64,000 nt of DNA from an uncultured Gemmatimonadota bacterium (GCA_946478895.1 CAMLDY010000001.1:62001-126000), one strand, 5' to 3'. Positions 42,040-51,838 are shown, counted from the stretch's first letter. Notes: generated by a model not told the origin, from the letters alone. Numbers and translations are program-made.

Positions 42040-43406
42040 CATCCCGCGGCTCCATCGCACCAGATAGCGCCCTCGACACGATCGTAGCGCTGGCTACCCC
42101 CCCGGGTCGTGGCGCGATCGCGATGGTGAGACTCAGCGGGCCCGGGGCGTTCGATATAGCAGCGCGTCATGTGAGGAGCTGGCCGCCGGAGCCGCGGCGT
42201 CCCCACCTCTCCGACATCGTCTCCCATGACGAAAAACTGGATGAAGCGCTCGTGACGGTGTTCCCGTCGCCGAACTCGTTTACCGGGGAGGACACCGTCG
42301 AAATCTCCACCCATGGCGGCCATCTGGTTCCGGCGACGATTGCAGCGGCGCTGACTTTATCGGGAGCGCGGCAGGCACTGCCAGGTGAGTTTACGCGTCG
42401 GGCGGTGCTGAACGGCAAGCTCGATGTCTTGCAGGCGGAAGCAATAGGTGATCTCATCGACGCTCGTTCCCACGCGATGCAGAAAGCCGCACTTGGTCAG
42501 CTGGACGGAGGTTTGTCGAACCGCCTGACCGAGCTGAGAATGCAGCTACTGGAGCTCGAATCCCTCATTGCCTACGATGTCGATTTTCCAGAGGAAGACG
42601 ACGGTCCCATCGCGCCGGCCAGGATCGAGCGCGCTACGGCCGTCATTCTCCAGTCGCTATCGTCGCTGCTGGCCACCGTGCCAATCGGTGAGCTTGTTCG
42701 AGAGGGAGCGCTGGTTGTAATTGCCGGCCCGCCCAACGTTGGAAAATCGTCACTCTTCAATGCACTGCTCGGCCGCTCCCGCGCGATCGTGACCGAAATT
42801 CCCGGAACGACTCGCGATGCCCTGGAAGCTGTCGTGGATACGGGAAAGTGGCCGATACGATTGGTCGACACTGCAGGTCTCCGCGATACCGATGACCAGC
42901 TGGAGAAGCTGGGGATCCAGGTGAGCGAACGTTATCTGTCGGCCGCCGACCTCGTGCTCGCCTGCGCCGATGATACGAACATTCTGAACACTCTCGGGGA
43001 AGCAATCGCTCGACACACCGGGGGGCCGGTGATCCCTGTCCGCACCAAAGCAGATTTAGTAGCGGGGAGTGACCAACTCAAGGAATCGGGTGCGTTGTGG
43101 ATCAGCGCTCACAGCGGTGCCGGTCTCTCGGCCCTGACGGGTGCGATCGACGCCGCCATCGATGCACACCAATCAATCGGCGTCGATGCTCCGATGCTGA
43201 CTACTGCGCGGCACCGGCATGCGGTCGAAACGGCCTACGCCGAAGCTGCGGAGTTCGAGCGCGTGTGGAAGGAGGAGAAGCTTCCGGCCATGGTCGCCGC
43301 CGTCCATCTACGGACGGCGGTCGTTGCTCTCGAGGAACTGGTGGGAAGCATCGAGATCGAGGACGTCCTCGACCGGGTGTTCAGCTCTTTCTGTGTCGGA
43401 AAATGA
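42036..43406 (+). CDS. mnmE: tRNA modification GTPase MnmE
   Basis: The 456-aa protein starts at GTG 42036, overlapping the MBL gene stop; the longer frame to 41682 runs through that gene and is rejected. An N-terminal tetrahydrofolate-binding domain (DTIVALATPPGRGAIAMVRLSG) precedes helices and an inserted G domain with GPPNVGKSS, DTAGLRDT and TKAD, ending with the C-terminal CVGK (usually CIGK). It partners MnmG in wobble-uridine modification. The two genes are about 26 kb apart here. Confidence 0.97.
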   Translation: MTSRGSIAPDSALDTIVALATPPGRGAIAMVRLSGPGAFDIAARHVRSWPPEPRRPHLSDIVSHDEKLDEALVTVFPSPNSFTGEDTVEISTHGGHLVPATIAAALTLSGARQALPGEFTRRAVLNGKLDVLQAEAIGDLIDARSHAMQKAALGQLDGGLSNRLTELRMQLLELESLIAYDVDFPEEDDGPIAPARIERATAVILQSLSSLLATVPIGELVREGALVVIAGPPNVGKSSLFNALLGRSRAIVTEIPGTTRDALEAVVDTGKWPIRLVDTAGLRDTDDQLEKLGIQVSERYLSAADLVLACADDTNILNTLGEAIARHTGGPVIPVRTKADLVAGSDQLKESGALWISAHSGAGLSALTGAIDAAIDAHQSIGVDAPMLTTARHRHAVETAYAEAAEFERVWKEEKLPAMVAAVHLRTAVVALEELVGSIEIEDVLDRVFSSFCVGK

Positions 43407-43408
43407 GC

Positions 43409-44347
43409 TCAGGCTGAGGCGGCTGCAGAGTCCGCAATCGAAGTGATCTCCGCGGCGCTCGCCCGTACCGCCCACGGCAGGCCGCGGGCGTTAACGGCAG
43501 ACTCGACCATTTTCGTGCCGAGGAAGTAACCGCTTCGCTCCGGGAAGACGTGTCGGTCTACGGTTCGCGCGTCATCGCTCATTCCGCCGGAGAGATACCT
43601 CAAGCGCAGACCCAGGCCGGCGCGATCGAGATCATTGGCAAGAGCGCGAGTCATCACGGGCTCGAGCTCTCTGACGCTCGCATACTCGCGACGGGTGTAC
43701 CCGTAGTATTCCCAGGCGGCGTGGCCGGGACTTACGGCCCGTGATGCGATGGTTGCCAGCCCTTCGTTGATCATCAGCTCGCGCAAGGTCGCGCGGCGAC
43801 CGGTTTCCCAGTAGGAGTAGTACCCGCCGGCGTCATCGATCAGCTGTTTCATCTCGCTGCGACTGGTGGGCGAGGTATACCGTACGCAGTGCGCTATCTC
43901 GTGGCCGAGCCAGAGGGGAATCAGTTCCGGATCGAGTCCAAGGCCCTGGGTCTCCGGATTGGTGACGCTGGTGAAATGCTCGAGGCAGACGAAAGCGATG
44001 CCCTTTCCGTCGACGACGAGCTCACCAGCGTTGGCTGCTCCAACTCCCACCATGAGAACGACGTCGATATCGGTGTCCGTTTCGAGAAGCGAACGACACT
44101 GTTCTTCGGTATTTCTTGCCAGAGAGACGACGTCGATTCTCTCGAGCATAGTTCGCAGGTCTACGCGGCTCGCAAGTGCGGCAGAGCGAACGACTTCCAG
44201 AAAATGTGGTCCTGCGGGATCCAGGACGTAATTGTGCCAGTAGGCTTCTAGGAAGCGGCGGTGGGTTTCGAAGTAGCGGAGATAGGCGGCGACACGGTCT
44301 GTACTGTTATGAACTGCGAAGAAGTCAGGCAGTAGGTTGATGAGCAT
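43409..44347 (-). CDS. Putative zinc metallopeptidase (HExxH, DUF2268-like)
   Basis: A 312-aa soluble protein starting at ATG 44347. Residues 149-153 are HEIAH and about 42 residues later MINEGLAT provides Glu195, the gluzincin-type third ligand seen in DUF2268/Zn-dependent protease relatives. No signal peptide is evident, so it is probably cytoplasmic. Its stop is 2 nt from the convergent mnmE stop. Substrate unknown; family assignment rests on the motif pair. Confidence 0.7.
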   Translation of the reverse strand: MLINLLPDFFAVHNSTDRVAAYLRYFETHRRFLEAYWHNYVLDPAGPHFLEVVRSAALASRVDLRTMLERIDVVSLARNTEEQCRSLLETDTDIDVVLMVGVGAANAGELVVDGKGIAFVCLEHFTSVTNPETQGLGLDPELIPLWLGHEIAHCVRYTSPTSRSEMKQLIDDAGGYYSYWETGRRATLRELMINEGLATIASRAVSPGHAAWEYYGYTRREYASVRELEPVMTRALANDLDRAGLGLRLRYLSGGMSDDARTVDRHVFPERSGYFLGTKMVESAVNARGLPWAVRASAAEITSIADSAAASA

Positions 44348-44517
44348 CAACGACCAGGTCGCGGGGTGGGGAGCCAGTCGCGTTTTTGCGATGCGAGAAG
44401 ATACAATCGACCCAAACTCACAACAAGACCGATCTCCTTCAGGAGATTTTTTAAATCATGGCACAGATATTCCCTATGTCTTTCGCGGGGTTTGAAAGAG
44501 CGACAGGAGGGGTAGCC

Positions 44518-45168
44518 ATGACAACGCTGCGTCAGATCGAGCTACGTTGTCCCGTGTGTGACAACGAGTTCAAGTCTCAGAGCGTCGTCTCGACAAATGC
44601 GTTCGGCGGCAAGCGAACGGATTTTCACGAGCGCGCCGCCGGGACGCAGCCCCTTGCCTATCTCATCCACATGTGCAGCGGATGCGGGTATTCGGGTGGA
44701 GAGGCCGACTTCACAGCTCCCACTGACGTCAGCCCGGTTCTCAAGCAACACGTTCTCACCGAGCTGGCCCCGCTCCGTCCGTCGCTCGTTTCCGGCTCGG
44801 AAAAGTATGAAGCGGCCGCGAAAGTCGCCCAGTGGCAGGGGATGGACTCACGGCATGTTGCCGATCTCCTTCTGCGTGCTGCGTGGTGCTGTGTCGACGA
44901 AGGTGACGTCGAGGCTGAGCGTTATTACCGCCGGCTCGCTGCCTGGAAATTCGAGGAGGCTCTTGCTTCGTACGATACGGTTCCGCGCGAGGAGAGGGCG
45001 ATTCTCACCTACCTCGTCGGCGAGCTCTGGCGCAGGGTTGGAGATCTCAAGAAGGCGACAACATGGTTCGATGTCGTCGAGGGCGAGATTACCGATCCGC
45101 AAAATCAGCAGTGGGTAATCGACGCTGCCGAGCAGCAGAGACTCAACCCGCGGGAGTGGTTCGGCTGA
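44518..45168 (+). CDS. DUF2225-type zinc-ribbon/TPR protein
   Basis: The 216-aa protein starts at ATG 44518, placed 7 nt after AGGAGG (44505-44510); the in-frame ATG 44458 has only a distant AGGAG. Two Cys pairs, CPVCDNEF and CSGCGYSG, make a zinc ribbon, followed by a TPR-like helical part (DLLLRAAWCCVDEGDVEAERYYRRLAAW). DUF2225 proteins are of unknown function. The 167-nt gap upstream holds the leader and a possible GATACAAT -10. It is convergent with upp (1-nt gap). Confidence 0.8.
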   Translation: MTTLRQIELRCPVCDNEFKSQSVVSTNAFGGKRTDFHERAAGTQPLAYLIHMCSGCGYSGGEADFTAPTDVSPVLKQHVLTELAPLRPSLVSGSEKYEAAAKVAQWQGMDSRHVADLLLRAAWCCVDEGDVEAERYYRRLAAWKFEEALASYDTVPREERAILTYLVGELWRRVGDLKKATTWFDVVEGEITDPQNQQWVIDAAEQQRLNPREWFG

Positions 45169-45169
45169 C

Positions 45170-45820
45170 CTAGCGGGTGCCGAAAAGCCGGTCTCCAGCG
45201 TCGCCGAGGCCGGGCAGGATATAACCCTGACCGTTGAGTTCGCGGTCGAGTGCCGCGCAGTAGATCTGGACGTCTGGGTGCGCGGTGGTGAGGTGTCGCA
45301 CTCCTTCGGGCGCCGCCACTAGGCACAAAAACCGGATCCGCGTTGCGCCAGCCCTCTTTAGCGATGACACCGCAGCGGCGGCGCTTCCGCCAGTGGCCAG
45401 CATTGGGTCGAGAAGAAAAAAGTCCCGCTCGGCGGTATCGCCCGGAACCTTGAAGTAGTAATCGACCGGCTGCAGAGTCCCGTGATCGCGATAGAGTCCG
45501 ATGTGTCCTACACGGGCAGAAGGGACGAGCCGAAGAATTCCCTCGACCATGCCGAGCCCGGCGCGAAGGATCGGTACGAGGGTGAGCTTCTTTCCGCTGA
45601 TGTGCCACCCTGTCGTCGCTTCGAGAGGAGTGTCGACGGAGCGCTGCTCGAGGCTCAGCTCACTGGTTGCCTCGTACGCCATGAGCATCGCGATCTCATC
45701 GACCAATTCCTTGAAATGCTTGGTCTCGGTCTGCTTGTCGCGAAGGATGGTCAGCTTGTGCTGAACAAGCGGATGCCGGATAATAGTCAGCGAAGGGAAT
45801 TCCTCGACACGCTCGATCAT
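45170..45820 (-). CDS. upp: Uracil phosphoribosyltransferase
   Basis: The 216-aa type I PRTase begins with [18 protein letters not shown], a signature of Upp, and has [16 protein letters not shown], the PRPP loop [14 protein letters not shown] and a C-terminal [17 protein letters not shown] that contacts uracil. It salvages uracil to UMP. It starts at ATG 45820 and is divergent from a 58-aa gene. Confidence 0.96.
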   Translation of the reverse strand: MIERVEEFPSLTIIRHPLVQHKLTILRDKQTETKHFKELVDEIAMLMAYEATSELSLEQRSVDTPLEATTGWHISGKKLTLVPILRAGLGMVEGILRLVPSARVGHIGLYRDHGTLQPVDYYFKVPGDTAERDFFLLDPMLATGGSAAAAVSSLKRAGATRIRFLCLVAAPEGVRHLTTAHPDVQIYCAALDRELNGQGYILPGLGDAGDRLFGTR

Positions 45821-45884
45821 TTTACTCCGGGAATTCGCACATCGACGCGGTTGGCGCTCACGGGCTCATAATCTCTAATCCCTG

Positions 45885-46061
45885 ATGAAAGAATACCAGG
45901 CTGTGGTGGTCAAGCTCACGCGACATACGCGTGAAGACGAGGACACCCTGACAGATCTGCTGAACGAGCGGAGTAGAGGGGGCTGGGAGCCGGCGCTGAT
46001 GTCTCAGGACGGAGACCGTCTCACGATCTTGTTTCAGCGTGACGCCGTAGCAGAAGGCTAG
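45885..46061 (+). CDS. Small conserved-looking protein with DUF4177-like pattern
   Basis: A 58-aa ORF from ATG 45885 reading KEYQAVVVKLTRHTRED, LTDLLNERSRGGWEPALMS and RLTILFQRDAVAEG. The strand-helix-GW-strand pattern resembles DUF4177-type small proteins (a Tyr/Lys-rich strand, Leu-Asn-x3-GW helix end, then a final strand with FxR). It ends 5 nt before the beta-CASP gene, suggesting translation in the same transcript. Function unknown; family match is by eye only. Confidence 0.65.
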   Translation: MKEYQAVVVKLTRHTREDEDTLTDLLNERSRGGWEPALMSQDGDRLTILFQRDAVAEG

Positions 46062-46066
46062 GCGCC

Positions 46067-47449
46067 TTGGAGATAACCTTCGTTGGCGCCGCGCGGGAAG
46101 TGACGGGCTCGTGCCACCTTCTGCGCGTGAACGGACACACTGTTGCGCTCGACTGCGGAATGTTTCAGGGCCGCAGGCAGGAATCGGCAGCGAAGAATCG
46201 AGAGCTGCCGCTGCCGATCGGTGAGCTCGACGCCGTCGTGCTGTCGCACGCGCACATCGACCATTCCGGACGGCTGCCCTATCTGATCGCTCACGGGTAC
46301 TCGAAAACGATCTGGGCAACCGCTGCGACGAGGGATCTCTGCGCGATCATGCTCGCAGACTCCGCGCACATTCAGGAGAAAGACGCCGAGTTCCTCGCCA
46401 AGCGTCACAAGGACTTTATCGAACCGCTATACGGCATGCGCCACGCGGTGCGGACGATGGAGCTGATGAATGGAGTGCCTTACAATCGTTTTTTCGACGT
46501 TGTTCCGGGAGTGCGGGCGAGTTACGTCGACGCCGGCCACATTCTCGGCTCGGCATCGGTACTCCTGGATTGTACCGAGAATGGCAAGACGAAACGGCTG
46601 GTATTCTCAGGCGACATTGGGCGCAGCGGTCTGGCGATCGTGCGTGAGCCGACGCCTCCGGATGGTGCCGATGCCCTGATCATGGAGTCGACCTACGGCA
46701 ATCGGGACCACGAATCGGTAGATGGAGCGCGGGCCCAGCTTGCCAAAGTGGTGCGAGAGACAGCGGCGCGTGGCGGCAGAGTTTTAATCCCGGCCTTTGC
46801 CGTTGGCCGCACCCAGGAAATGATCTACGTGCTCCACGGCCTGGTCAGGGAGGGAGCGATCCCCGCGATTCCGATCTACGTGGACAGTCCGCTCGCAATC
46901 GATGCCACGACAGTATTTGAAATGCATCCGGAAAGCTTCGATCGTTCCGAGGAAATGGTGCAGAAAGCGAAAGACCTGTTTCAGTTCGATCTGCTCCACT
47001 ATACCCGCGAAGTCGAAGAATCGAAGGCACTGTCGCGAGCCCGCGGACCGATGGTAATCATCGCCGCCTCGGGGATGATGGAGAACGGCCGCATACTTCA
47101 TCACCTGGCGCAGGGTGCCAGCGATCCGAAAAACACCATCCTCGTGGTCGGGTTTCAGGCGGAGCACACCCTCGGCCGCCGGGTTGTGGAACGCACGCCG
47201 CTTCTTCACATCTTCGGAGAAGACGTGCCTCTGCATGCGCGGGTGGAGGTCATCGATGGCTACAGCGCGCACGCGGACCGCACCGAGATGACAAACTGGC
47301 TCAGTCGGGTCAAGGAGAAATCGCCGGGGCTGGGTCCGATCTGGCTGGTCCACGGCGAGGCGGAAGTGCAGGACGAGTTCAAGGCGAGCCTGATCTCGAA
47401 AGGCTATTCGGTGGAATGCCCCGAGCCACGCACGACGCATGTGTTCTAA
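46067..47449 (+). CDS. Beta-CASP metallo-beta-lactamase ribonuclease-like protein
   Basis: The 460-aa protein begins at TTG 46067 with EITFVGAAREVTGSCHLLR. Motif 2 is SHAHIDHSGRLPYL (His61, His63, Asp65, His66), motif 3 DAGHILGSAS, motif 4 FSGDIG, and the beta-CASP motifs include VDSPLAIDAT, IAASGMMENGRILHHL and YSAHADRTEM. This is the CPSF73/YSH1-like branch with a C-terminal RMMBL domain, normally an RNA endo/exonuclease. A TTG start is unusual, but no better in-frame codon is near. Confidence 0.92.
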   Translation: MEITFVGAAREVTGSCHLLRVNGHTVALDCGMFQGRRQESAAKNRELPLPIGELDAVVLSHAHIDHSGRLPYLIAHGYSKTIWATAATRDLCAIMLADSAHIQEKDAEFLAKRHKDFIEPLYGMRHAVRTMELMNGVPYNRFFDVVPGVRASYVDAGHILGSASVLLDCTENGKTKRLVFSGDIGRSGLAIVREPTPPDGADALIMESTYGNRDHESVDGARAQLAKVVRETAARGGRVLIPAFAVGRTQEMIYVLHGLVREGAIPAIPIYVDSPLAIDATTVFEMHPESFDRSEEMVQKAKDLFQFDLLHYTREVEESKALSRARGPMVIIAASGMMENGRILHHLAQGASDPKNTILVVGFQAEHTLGRRVVERTPLLHIFGEDVPLHARVEVIDGYSAHADRTEMTNWLSRVKEKSPGLGPIWLVHGEAEVQDEFKASLISKGYSVECPEPRTTHVF

Positions 47450-47464
47450 AGTAGTTTCCGACCA

Positions 47465-48100
47465 ATGGCGCGGATTGCGAAAGCGAAGGCGAAAGCACAG
47501 CGAGCTGTAAAGTTCATTCGACGTCTGCTCACCGTTCTGGTGACGCTGTGTTTTGGGATATGGCTGGTATCTGCAGCCGCCGTACTGATATGGAGCTCCC
47601 GGGACGAAGCGAGGCCGGCGGAAGCAATCGTCGTACTCGGCGCAGCCCAGTATGCGGGAAGACCCTCACCCGTGCTGCGAGCCCGACTCGATCACGCGCT
47701 CGATCTATGGAACCGGCATCTCTCCTCGCTGCTCATCCTGACGGGCGGAACCGGGGCCGGCGACATCACCAGCGAAGCAGCCGTGGGTCGCAAATACGCC
47801 AAAAGGCATGGCGTCCCTGACAGCGCGATTCTCGAAGAGAATGCGGGCCGTACAACGAGTGAGTCGATGCGTGCGGTGGCTGGCATGCTCGAGGCGAGGG
47901 GACTCCAAACCGCGCTTCTGGTCAGCGACCCGTTTCACATGCTGAGGCTGCGAATTCTGGCGCGCCGGTTTGGTTTTACGCCGTATACTTCGCCCACGCG
48001 CACGAGCCCCATCTCCCCGAATCGGGAAGCACGCTGGAAGTATATCTTTAGCGAGTCGATCAAAGCACCGCTCGCCTTCTTTTTCGAGAGGAAGTTGTGA
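47465..48100 (+). CDS. YdcF/SanA-like DUF218 membrane protein
   Basis: The 211-aa protein has a Lys/Arg-rich start and one membrane helix (about residues 20-44). The DUF218 domain follows: AIVVLGAAQYAGRPSPVLRARLDHAL, LILTGGTGAGDITSEA, ILEENAGRTTSES and LLVSDPFHMLR. Such proteins are envelope-related with unsettled activity (SanA affects the outer-membrane barrier; YdcF binds S-adenosylmethionine). Its stop overlaps the next gene's GTG (GTGA). Confidence 0.87.
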   Translation: MARIAKAKAKAQRAVKFIRRLLTVLVTLCFGIWLVSAAAVLIWSSRDEARPAEAIVVLGAAQYAGRPSPVLRARLDHALDLWNRHLSSLLILTGGTGAGDITSEAAVGRKYAKRHGVPDSAILEENAGRTTSESMRAVAGMLEARGLQTALLVSDPFHMLRLRILARRFGFTPYTSPTRTSPISPNREARWKYIFSESIKAPLAFFFERKL

Positions 48101-49476
48101 AGAGGATTCATCTTTTAGTAGCGCTCTGCTACTTAATAGCGACTGGCGCAGCTGTCTCTGCCGTCAACGCTCAGGCAACGCCGAAGATCAAGTTCGAGAA
48201 ATACACCCTGCCCAATGGTCTGGAGGTAATCCTCCACGAGGATCATTCAACTCCGATAGTCGCAGTCGACACGTGGTACCACGTCGGTTCCGGCGACGAG
48301 CAAGTGGGTCGCACCGGGTTCGCGCATCTGTTCGAGCACATCATGTTCATGGGCTCGCAACACGTACCGGTGGGGGCTTTCGACCAGATGCTGGAAGCCG
48401 CGGGCGCCGACAACAACGGCTCCACAACCGAGGACCGCACCAACTATTACGAGACGCTGCCGTCAAACGCGTTGCCGCTCGCGCTTTGGCTCGACTCGGA
48501 TCGGATGGGCTTCCTGCTGCCGACGATGGATCTGGCAAAGGTGAATCTGCAGCGTGATGTCGTTAAGAACGAGCGCAGACAGCGGGTCGATAATCAGCCG
48601 TACGGAAGAGCAGACGAAGTAATCCTCGCCGCCCTCTATCCCAAGTCTCACCCGTACTCATGGCCTGTTATCGGCTCGATGACGGATTTGAGCGCCGCAT
48701 CGCTGACGGACGTACAGAACTTCTTCAAGACGTACTACGCCCCCAACAACGCGACTCTCGCAATCGCGGGCGACTTCAACCCGGATTCGGTGAAAAAGAT
48801 GGTGGCGCAGTATTTCGGCAGCATCCCACGGGGGCCGGTAGTCAAGCGGAGAACGACGGTACCTGCGGTCGTCATTCCGCGCGACACCTTCCTCGTCCTC
48901 GAAGACCGGGTGCAGCTGCCGAGGCTCTTCTATACATGGCACTCCGTGAAGGGCTTTGCGCCCGACGATGCAGCGCTGGATATCCTGGCGCAGGTGGTTG
49001 CCAACGACAAGAACTCGCGGCTGTACAAGAAGCTCGTGTATGAGATGCAGATCGCCCAGAATGTGCGGGCGTATCAGGATGGATCGAGGCTCGACGGCAA
49101 GTTCCAGATCGATGTCACGCCCAAGCCGGGGCAGAAAGTTGCCGACATCGATCGCATCGTCGAATCGGAGATCAGCAACGTCATCAAGAATGGCATCACG
49201 CAGCGGGAGCTGCAGCGCGCTCAGAATCTCTACAAGGCGAGCTTCCTCAACCGACTGGCAAGCGTGCTGGGGAAAGCGGAGGTCCTGAATTCATACAACT
49301 ACTTCGTCGGCAACCCCGACTACGTGCAGCAGGATGCCGCGCGCTACGACCGGGTGACTACCGCTGACGTCCAGCGCGTAGCGAGGACATACCTCGGCCG
49401 TCCGAAGATCGTACTAACCGTCGTTCCAGAGGGAAAGAAAGACATGATGTTGACTGCGAGCGGAGGTGGCCGATGA
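48097..49476 (+). CDS. M16-family zinc peptidase, catalytic subunit
   Basis: The 459-aa secreted protein has a signal peptide to about residue 26 (Ala-Gln-Ala). The zinc motif is His77-Leu-Phe-Glu80-His81 with Glu159 in QRDVVKNERR, both canonical for M16B. The C-terminal lobe with LYKKLVYEMQIAQNVRAYQ carries a weaker Arg/Tyr site. It starts at GTG 48097, overlapping the YdcF-like stop, and is followed with a 4-nt overlap by a non-catalytic M16 partner. Probably a periplasmic heterodimer. Confidence 0.93.
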   Translation: MKRIHLLVALCYLIATGAAVSAVNAQATPKIKFEKYTLPNGLEVILHEDHSTPIVAVDTWYHVGSGDEQVGRTGFAHLFEHIMFMGSQHVPVGAFDQMLEAAGADNNGSTTEDRTNYYETLPSNALPLALWLDSDRMGFLLPTMDLAKVNLQRDVVKNERRQRVDNQPYGRADEVILAALYPKSHPYSWPVIGSMTDLSAASLTDVQNFFKTYYAPNNATLAIAGDFNPDSVKKMVAQYFGSIPRGPVVKRRTTVPAVVIPRDTFLVLEDRVQLPRLFYTWHSVKGFAPDDAALDILAQVVANDKNSRLYKKLVYEMQIAQNVRAYQDGSRLDGKFQIDVTPKPGQKVADIDRIVESEISNVIKNGITQRELQRAQNLYKASFLNRLASVLGKAEVLNSYNYFVGNPDYVQQDAARYDRVTTADVQRVARTYLGRPKIVLTVVPEGKKDMMLTASGGGR

Positions 49477-50918
49477 AGGCGCTAGCAATTGCCGGCATGA
49501 TCGGCCTGGCGATGGTCTCGGTGGCGCAGACGAGCACTGCCCAGCAGGGAACATTCGATCGGAGCAAGCCGCCAGAGCTGGGACCACCGCCACGTGTATC
49601 GCTGCCGCCGATCGTTACCAGACAGCTAGCGAACGGGCTCAAGCTGCTGATCGTGGAGCAGCATGAGCTTCCGCTCGCGGATTTCGTGTTGCTCGTGGGC
49701 AGCGGGAGCACCGCTGACCCCGCCGGCAAACCGGGCATTGCGAACCTCACCTCGCAAATGCTCAGGGAAGGGACTACCACAAGGAAGAGTCTCGAGATCG
49801 CGGACCAGATCGCCTTCCTCGGCATCAACCTGTCACCCAACAGCAGCTGGGAATCCAGCACGCTGTCACTCCACACTCCGACCGCGCAGCTGGACAGCGC
49901 CCTCGCGCTGTTTGCGGACGTCGCTCTGCACCCGTCCTTTCCGGCGAATGAATTCGATCGGATCAAGAAGACGCGTCTGACCGAGCTGCTGCAGCTCCGC
50001 GATCAGGGACCGGCTATCGCCAACCTCGCATTCCCGGCAATCATCTACGGGAGCGCGCATCCGTATGGCATTCCGTCGATTGGAACAGAAGCTTCAGTGG
50101 AGTCGCTGACCCCCGCCGATCTGCAGTCGTACTACCAGGCGAACTTCAAGCCGAACAATTCGACGCTGATCATCGTTGGTGATGTCAACGCAGCGCAGAT
50201 CGAACAAAAGATGAACAGCCTGTTTGGATCCTGGCAGCCCGGCACCGTTCCAACCGTAAACTATGGCGAGCCTGCCAAGGCAGCGGCGACGACGATCTAC
50301 CTGATCGACAAGCCTGGTGCGGCGCAGTCCTCATTCAGAATCGGCGCGGTCGGAGTTCCGCGTTCGACGAAGGACTACTTCGCCCTCACGGTCATGAACA
50401 CGATCCTCGGCGGGTCATTTAGTAGCAGACTAAACCAAAATCTGCGTGAAGCCCGCGGCTTTACATATGGGGCCGGCTCGCGGTTCGATATGCGTCGCCA
50501 GGCAGGACCGTTCCTCGCGAGCGCTGAAATCGTGACAGCGAAAAGTGATTCAGCGCTGATCGAGTTCATGAAGGAGCTGAACGGAATCCGGCAAGACGTG
50601 CCGTCGAGCGAGCTATCGCGCGCGAAACGGTATCTACAGCTGCAGCTGCCCGGCAACTTCGAAACGACGCAGGAAATTGCAGCGGCACTGGTGCCGGTGG
50701 CGCTTTACGGCCTGCCGCTCGACTTCTACAACAACTACGTCCAGAACATCGAGAACGTCACCCAGGCGGATGTTGCGCGGGTTGCCCAGCAGTACATCAA
50801 TCCAGGGTCCCTGGCAGTCGTCATCGTCGGCGATCGAAAGACCATTGAGCAAGGGCTGAGAGCCCTGAACGTCGGACCGATCTCGGTCAGGGACATCACG
50901 GGGAAGCCGATTCAGTAG
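49473..50918 (+). CDS. M16-family peptidase, non-catalytic partner subunit
   Basis: The 481-aa exported protein (signal about residues 1-23) has the zinc-motif region changed to GIANLTSQMLREG, with no HxxEH. The second lobe keeps FSSRLNQNLREARGFTYGA, the Arg/Tyr pair that binds substrate backbone in M16B beta-like subunits. Its ATG overlaps the catalytic gene's stop (ATGA). It ends 21 nt before a bidirectional terminator, closing the YdcF-M16-M16 transcript. Confidence 0.92.
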   Translation: MKALAIAGMIGLAMVSVAQTSTAQQGTFDRSKPPELGPPPRVSLPPIVTRQLANGLKLLIVEQHELPLADFVLLVGSGSTADPAGKPGIANLTSQMLREGTTTRKSLEIADQIAFLGINLSPNSSWESSTLSLHTPTAQLDSALALFADVALHPSFPANEFDRIKKTRLTELLQLRDQGPAIANLAFPAIIYGSAHPYGIPSIGTEASVESLTPADLQSYYQANFKPNNSTLIIVGDVNAAQIEQKMNSLFGSWQPGTVPTVNYGEPAKAAATTIYLIDKPGAAQSSFRIGAVGVPRSTKDYFALTVMNTILGGSFSSRLNQNLREARGFTYGAGSRFDMRRQAGPFLASAEIVTAKSDSALIEFMKELNGIRQDVPSSELSRAKRYLQLQLPGNFETTQEIAAALVPVALYGLPLDFYNNYVQNIENVTQADVARVAQQYINPGSLAVVIVGDRKTIEQGLRALNVGPISVRDITGKPIQ

Positions 50919-50939
50919 GAAATTGGGCTGATGAAAAAA

Positions 50940-50961
50940 GGCGCGACAGTGGCTTCGCGCC
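50940..50961. terminator. Bidirectional Rho-independent terminator
   Basis: GGCGCGA and TCGCGCC form the stem around an 8-nt loop, with six As before and seven Ts after, extending pairing to about 13 bp. It lies between the convergent M16 gene (stop 50918) and the alpha/beta hydrolase gene (stop 50967) and can serve both. Confidence 0.92.
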
Positions 50962-50966
50962 TTTTT

Positions 50967-51785
50967 TTATACCAATGGTGGGTGACCCATTCGGTGTAGA
51001 CAGCGCGCCAGCCATTGCCAGTACTCCGCGCCCGCAGTCTCGGCGACGTCATTGTGACCGGCACCGTCGACGATCAGCAGCTCGCCCTTGTGCCTCGCGG
51101 CCTGGAACACCTCGAGCCCCATCCTGAACGGTACGATCCGATCGCGGCGGCCGTGCGCAACGGAGACGGGCACGTCCAGCTCAGCGACGGCTCTCGGGGT
51201 GTCGAAATGAATCCGGGAGATCGCGCGCCATGCCAGCGTGACAGCCGGGGTCGCAATGAGCCTCGCCATTGCTCTCGCGGATGTGAAGGGGGACTGGAGT
51301 ATCAATGCCACGGGCGGGTGGACCTCCGCCAGTTCCGTCGCGATGGCGCTGCCGAGGGAATGGCCGAAGTATGCCAGCCGCGACCTTTCGACACCGAGGG
51401 TGATCCTCAGATAGTCGTATGCGGCGCGGGCGTCGAGTTTCGTGGTTTGATATGTCGGAATACCTCCCAACGACATGTAGCCCCTGTACTCGGCGAGAAA
51501 AACTGCGAACTCGCTGTGGCGTTGGACAAGTCGAGCCCACTCGATCTGCCACGCCGAGAGGTCTGCGTTTCCGTGAAAGCAAAGCAGCACCCCGCGGGCG
51601 CTCCTCGGATCGCCGATCAGGTAGCCCATGAGTCGCTGTCCGTCGAGGGCGTCGTACGCTACACGGCCGGTTTCCGGAGCTGGCTCGGAGAGCGGCGGGG
51701 GCTGAAACAGGATTCGCTCCTGGAGTCGCCAAAGCAGCAGAAGAGCGGTGATCAGGGCAGCCGCAATGGCGAATACCGCGATCAT
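50967..51785 (-). CDS. Membrane-anchored alpha/beta hydrolase (ABHD13/BEM46-like)
   Basis: The 272-aa protein starts with a hydrophobic anchor (residues 2-20) and LQERILFQPPP, the family's start. The hydrolase core has LLCFHGNADLSAW, AEYRGYMSLGG, nucleophile Ser in YFGHSLGSAIA, Asp in AHGRRDRIVPF and His in DGAGHNDV. BEM46-like proteins are serine hydrolases of unknown substrate at the membrane. It is divergent from the third M16 pair. Confidence 0.87.
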   Translation of the reverse strand: MIAVFAIAAALITALLLLWRLQERILFQPPPLSEPAPETGRVAYDALDGQRLMGYLIGDPRSARGVLLCFHGNADLSAWQIEWARLVQRHSEFAVFLAEYRGYMSLGGIPTYQTTKLDARAAYDYLRITLGVERSRLAYFGHSLGSAIATELAEVHPPVALILQSPFTSARAMARLIATPAVTLAWRAISRIHFDTPRAVAELDVPVSVAHGRRDRIVPFRMGLEVFQAARHKGELLIVDGAGHNDVAETAGAEYWQWLARCLHRMGHPPLV

Positions 51786-51838
51786 GCGTGGAACTCGAGG
51801 GGGTTCCAGTGGCTTTGCATGGCGGGCAATTTACGACA

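Noticed and set aside
44458..44517. Longer start for the DUF2225-type protein
   Set aside because: ATG 44458 has its AGGAG about 12 nt away, whereas ATG 44518 is ideally spaced from AGGAGG and the zinc ribbon begins right after it.
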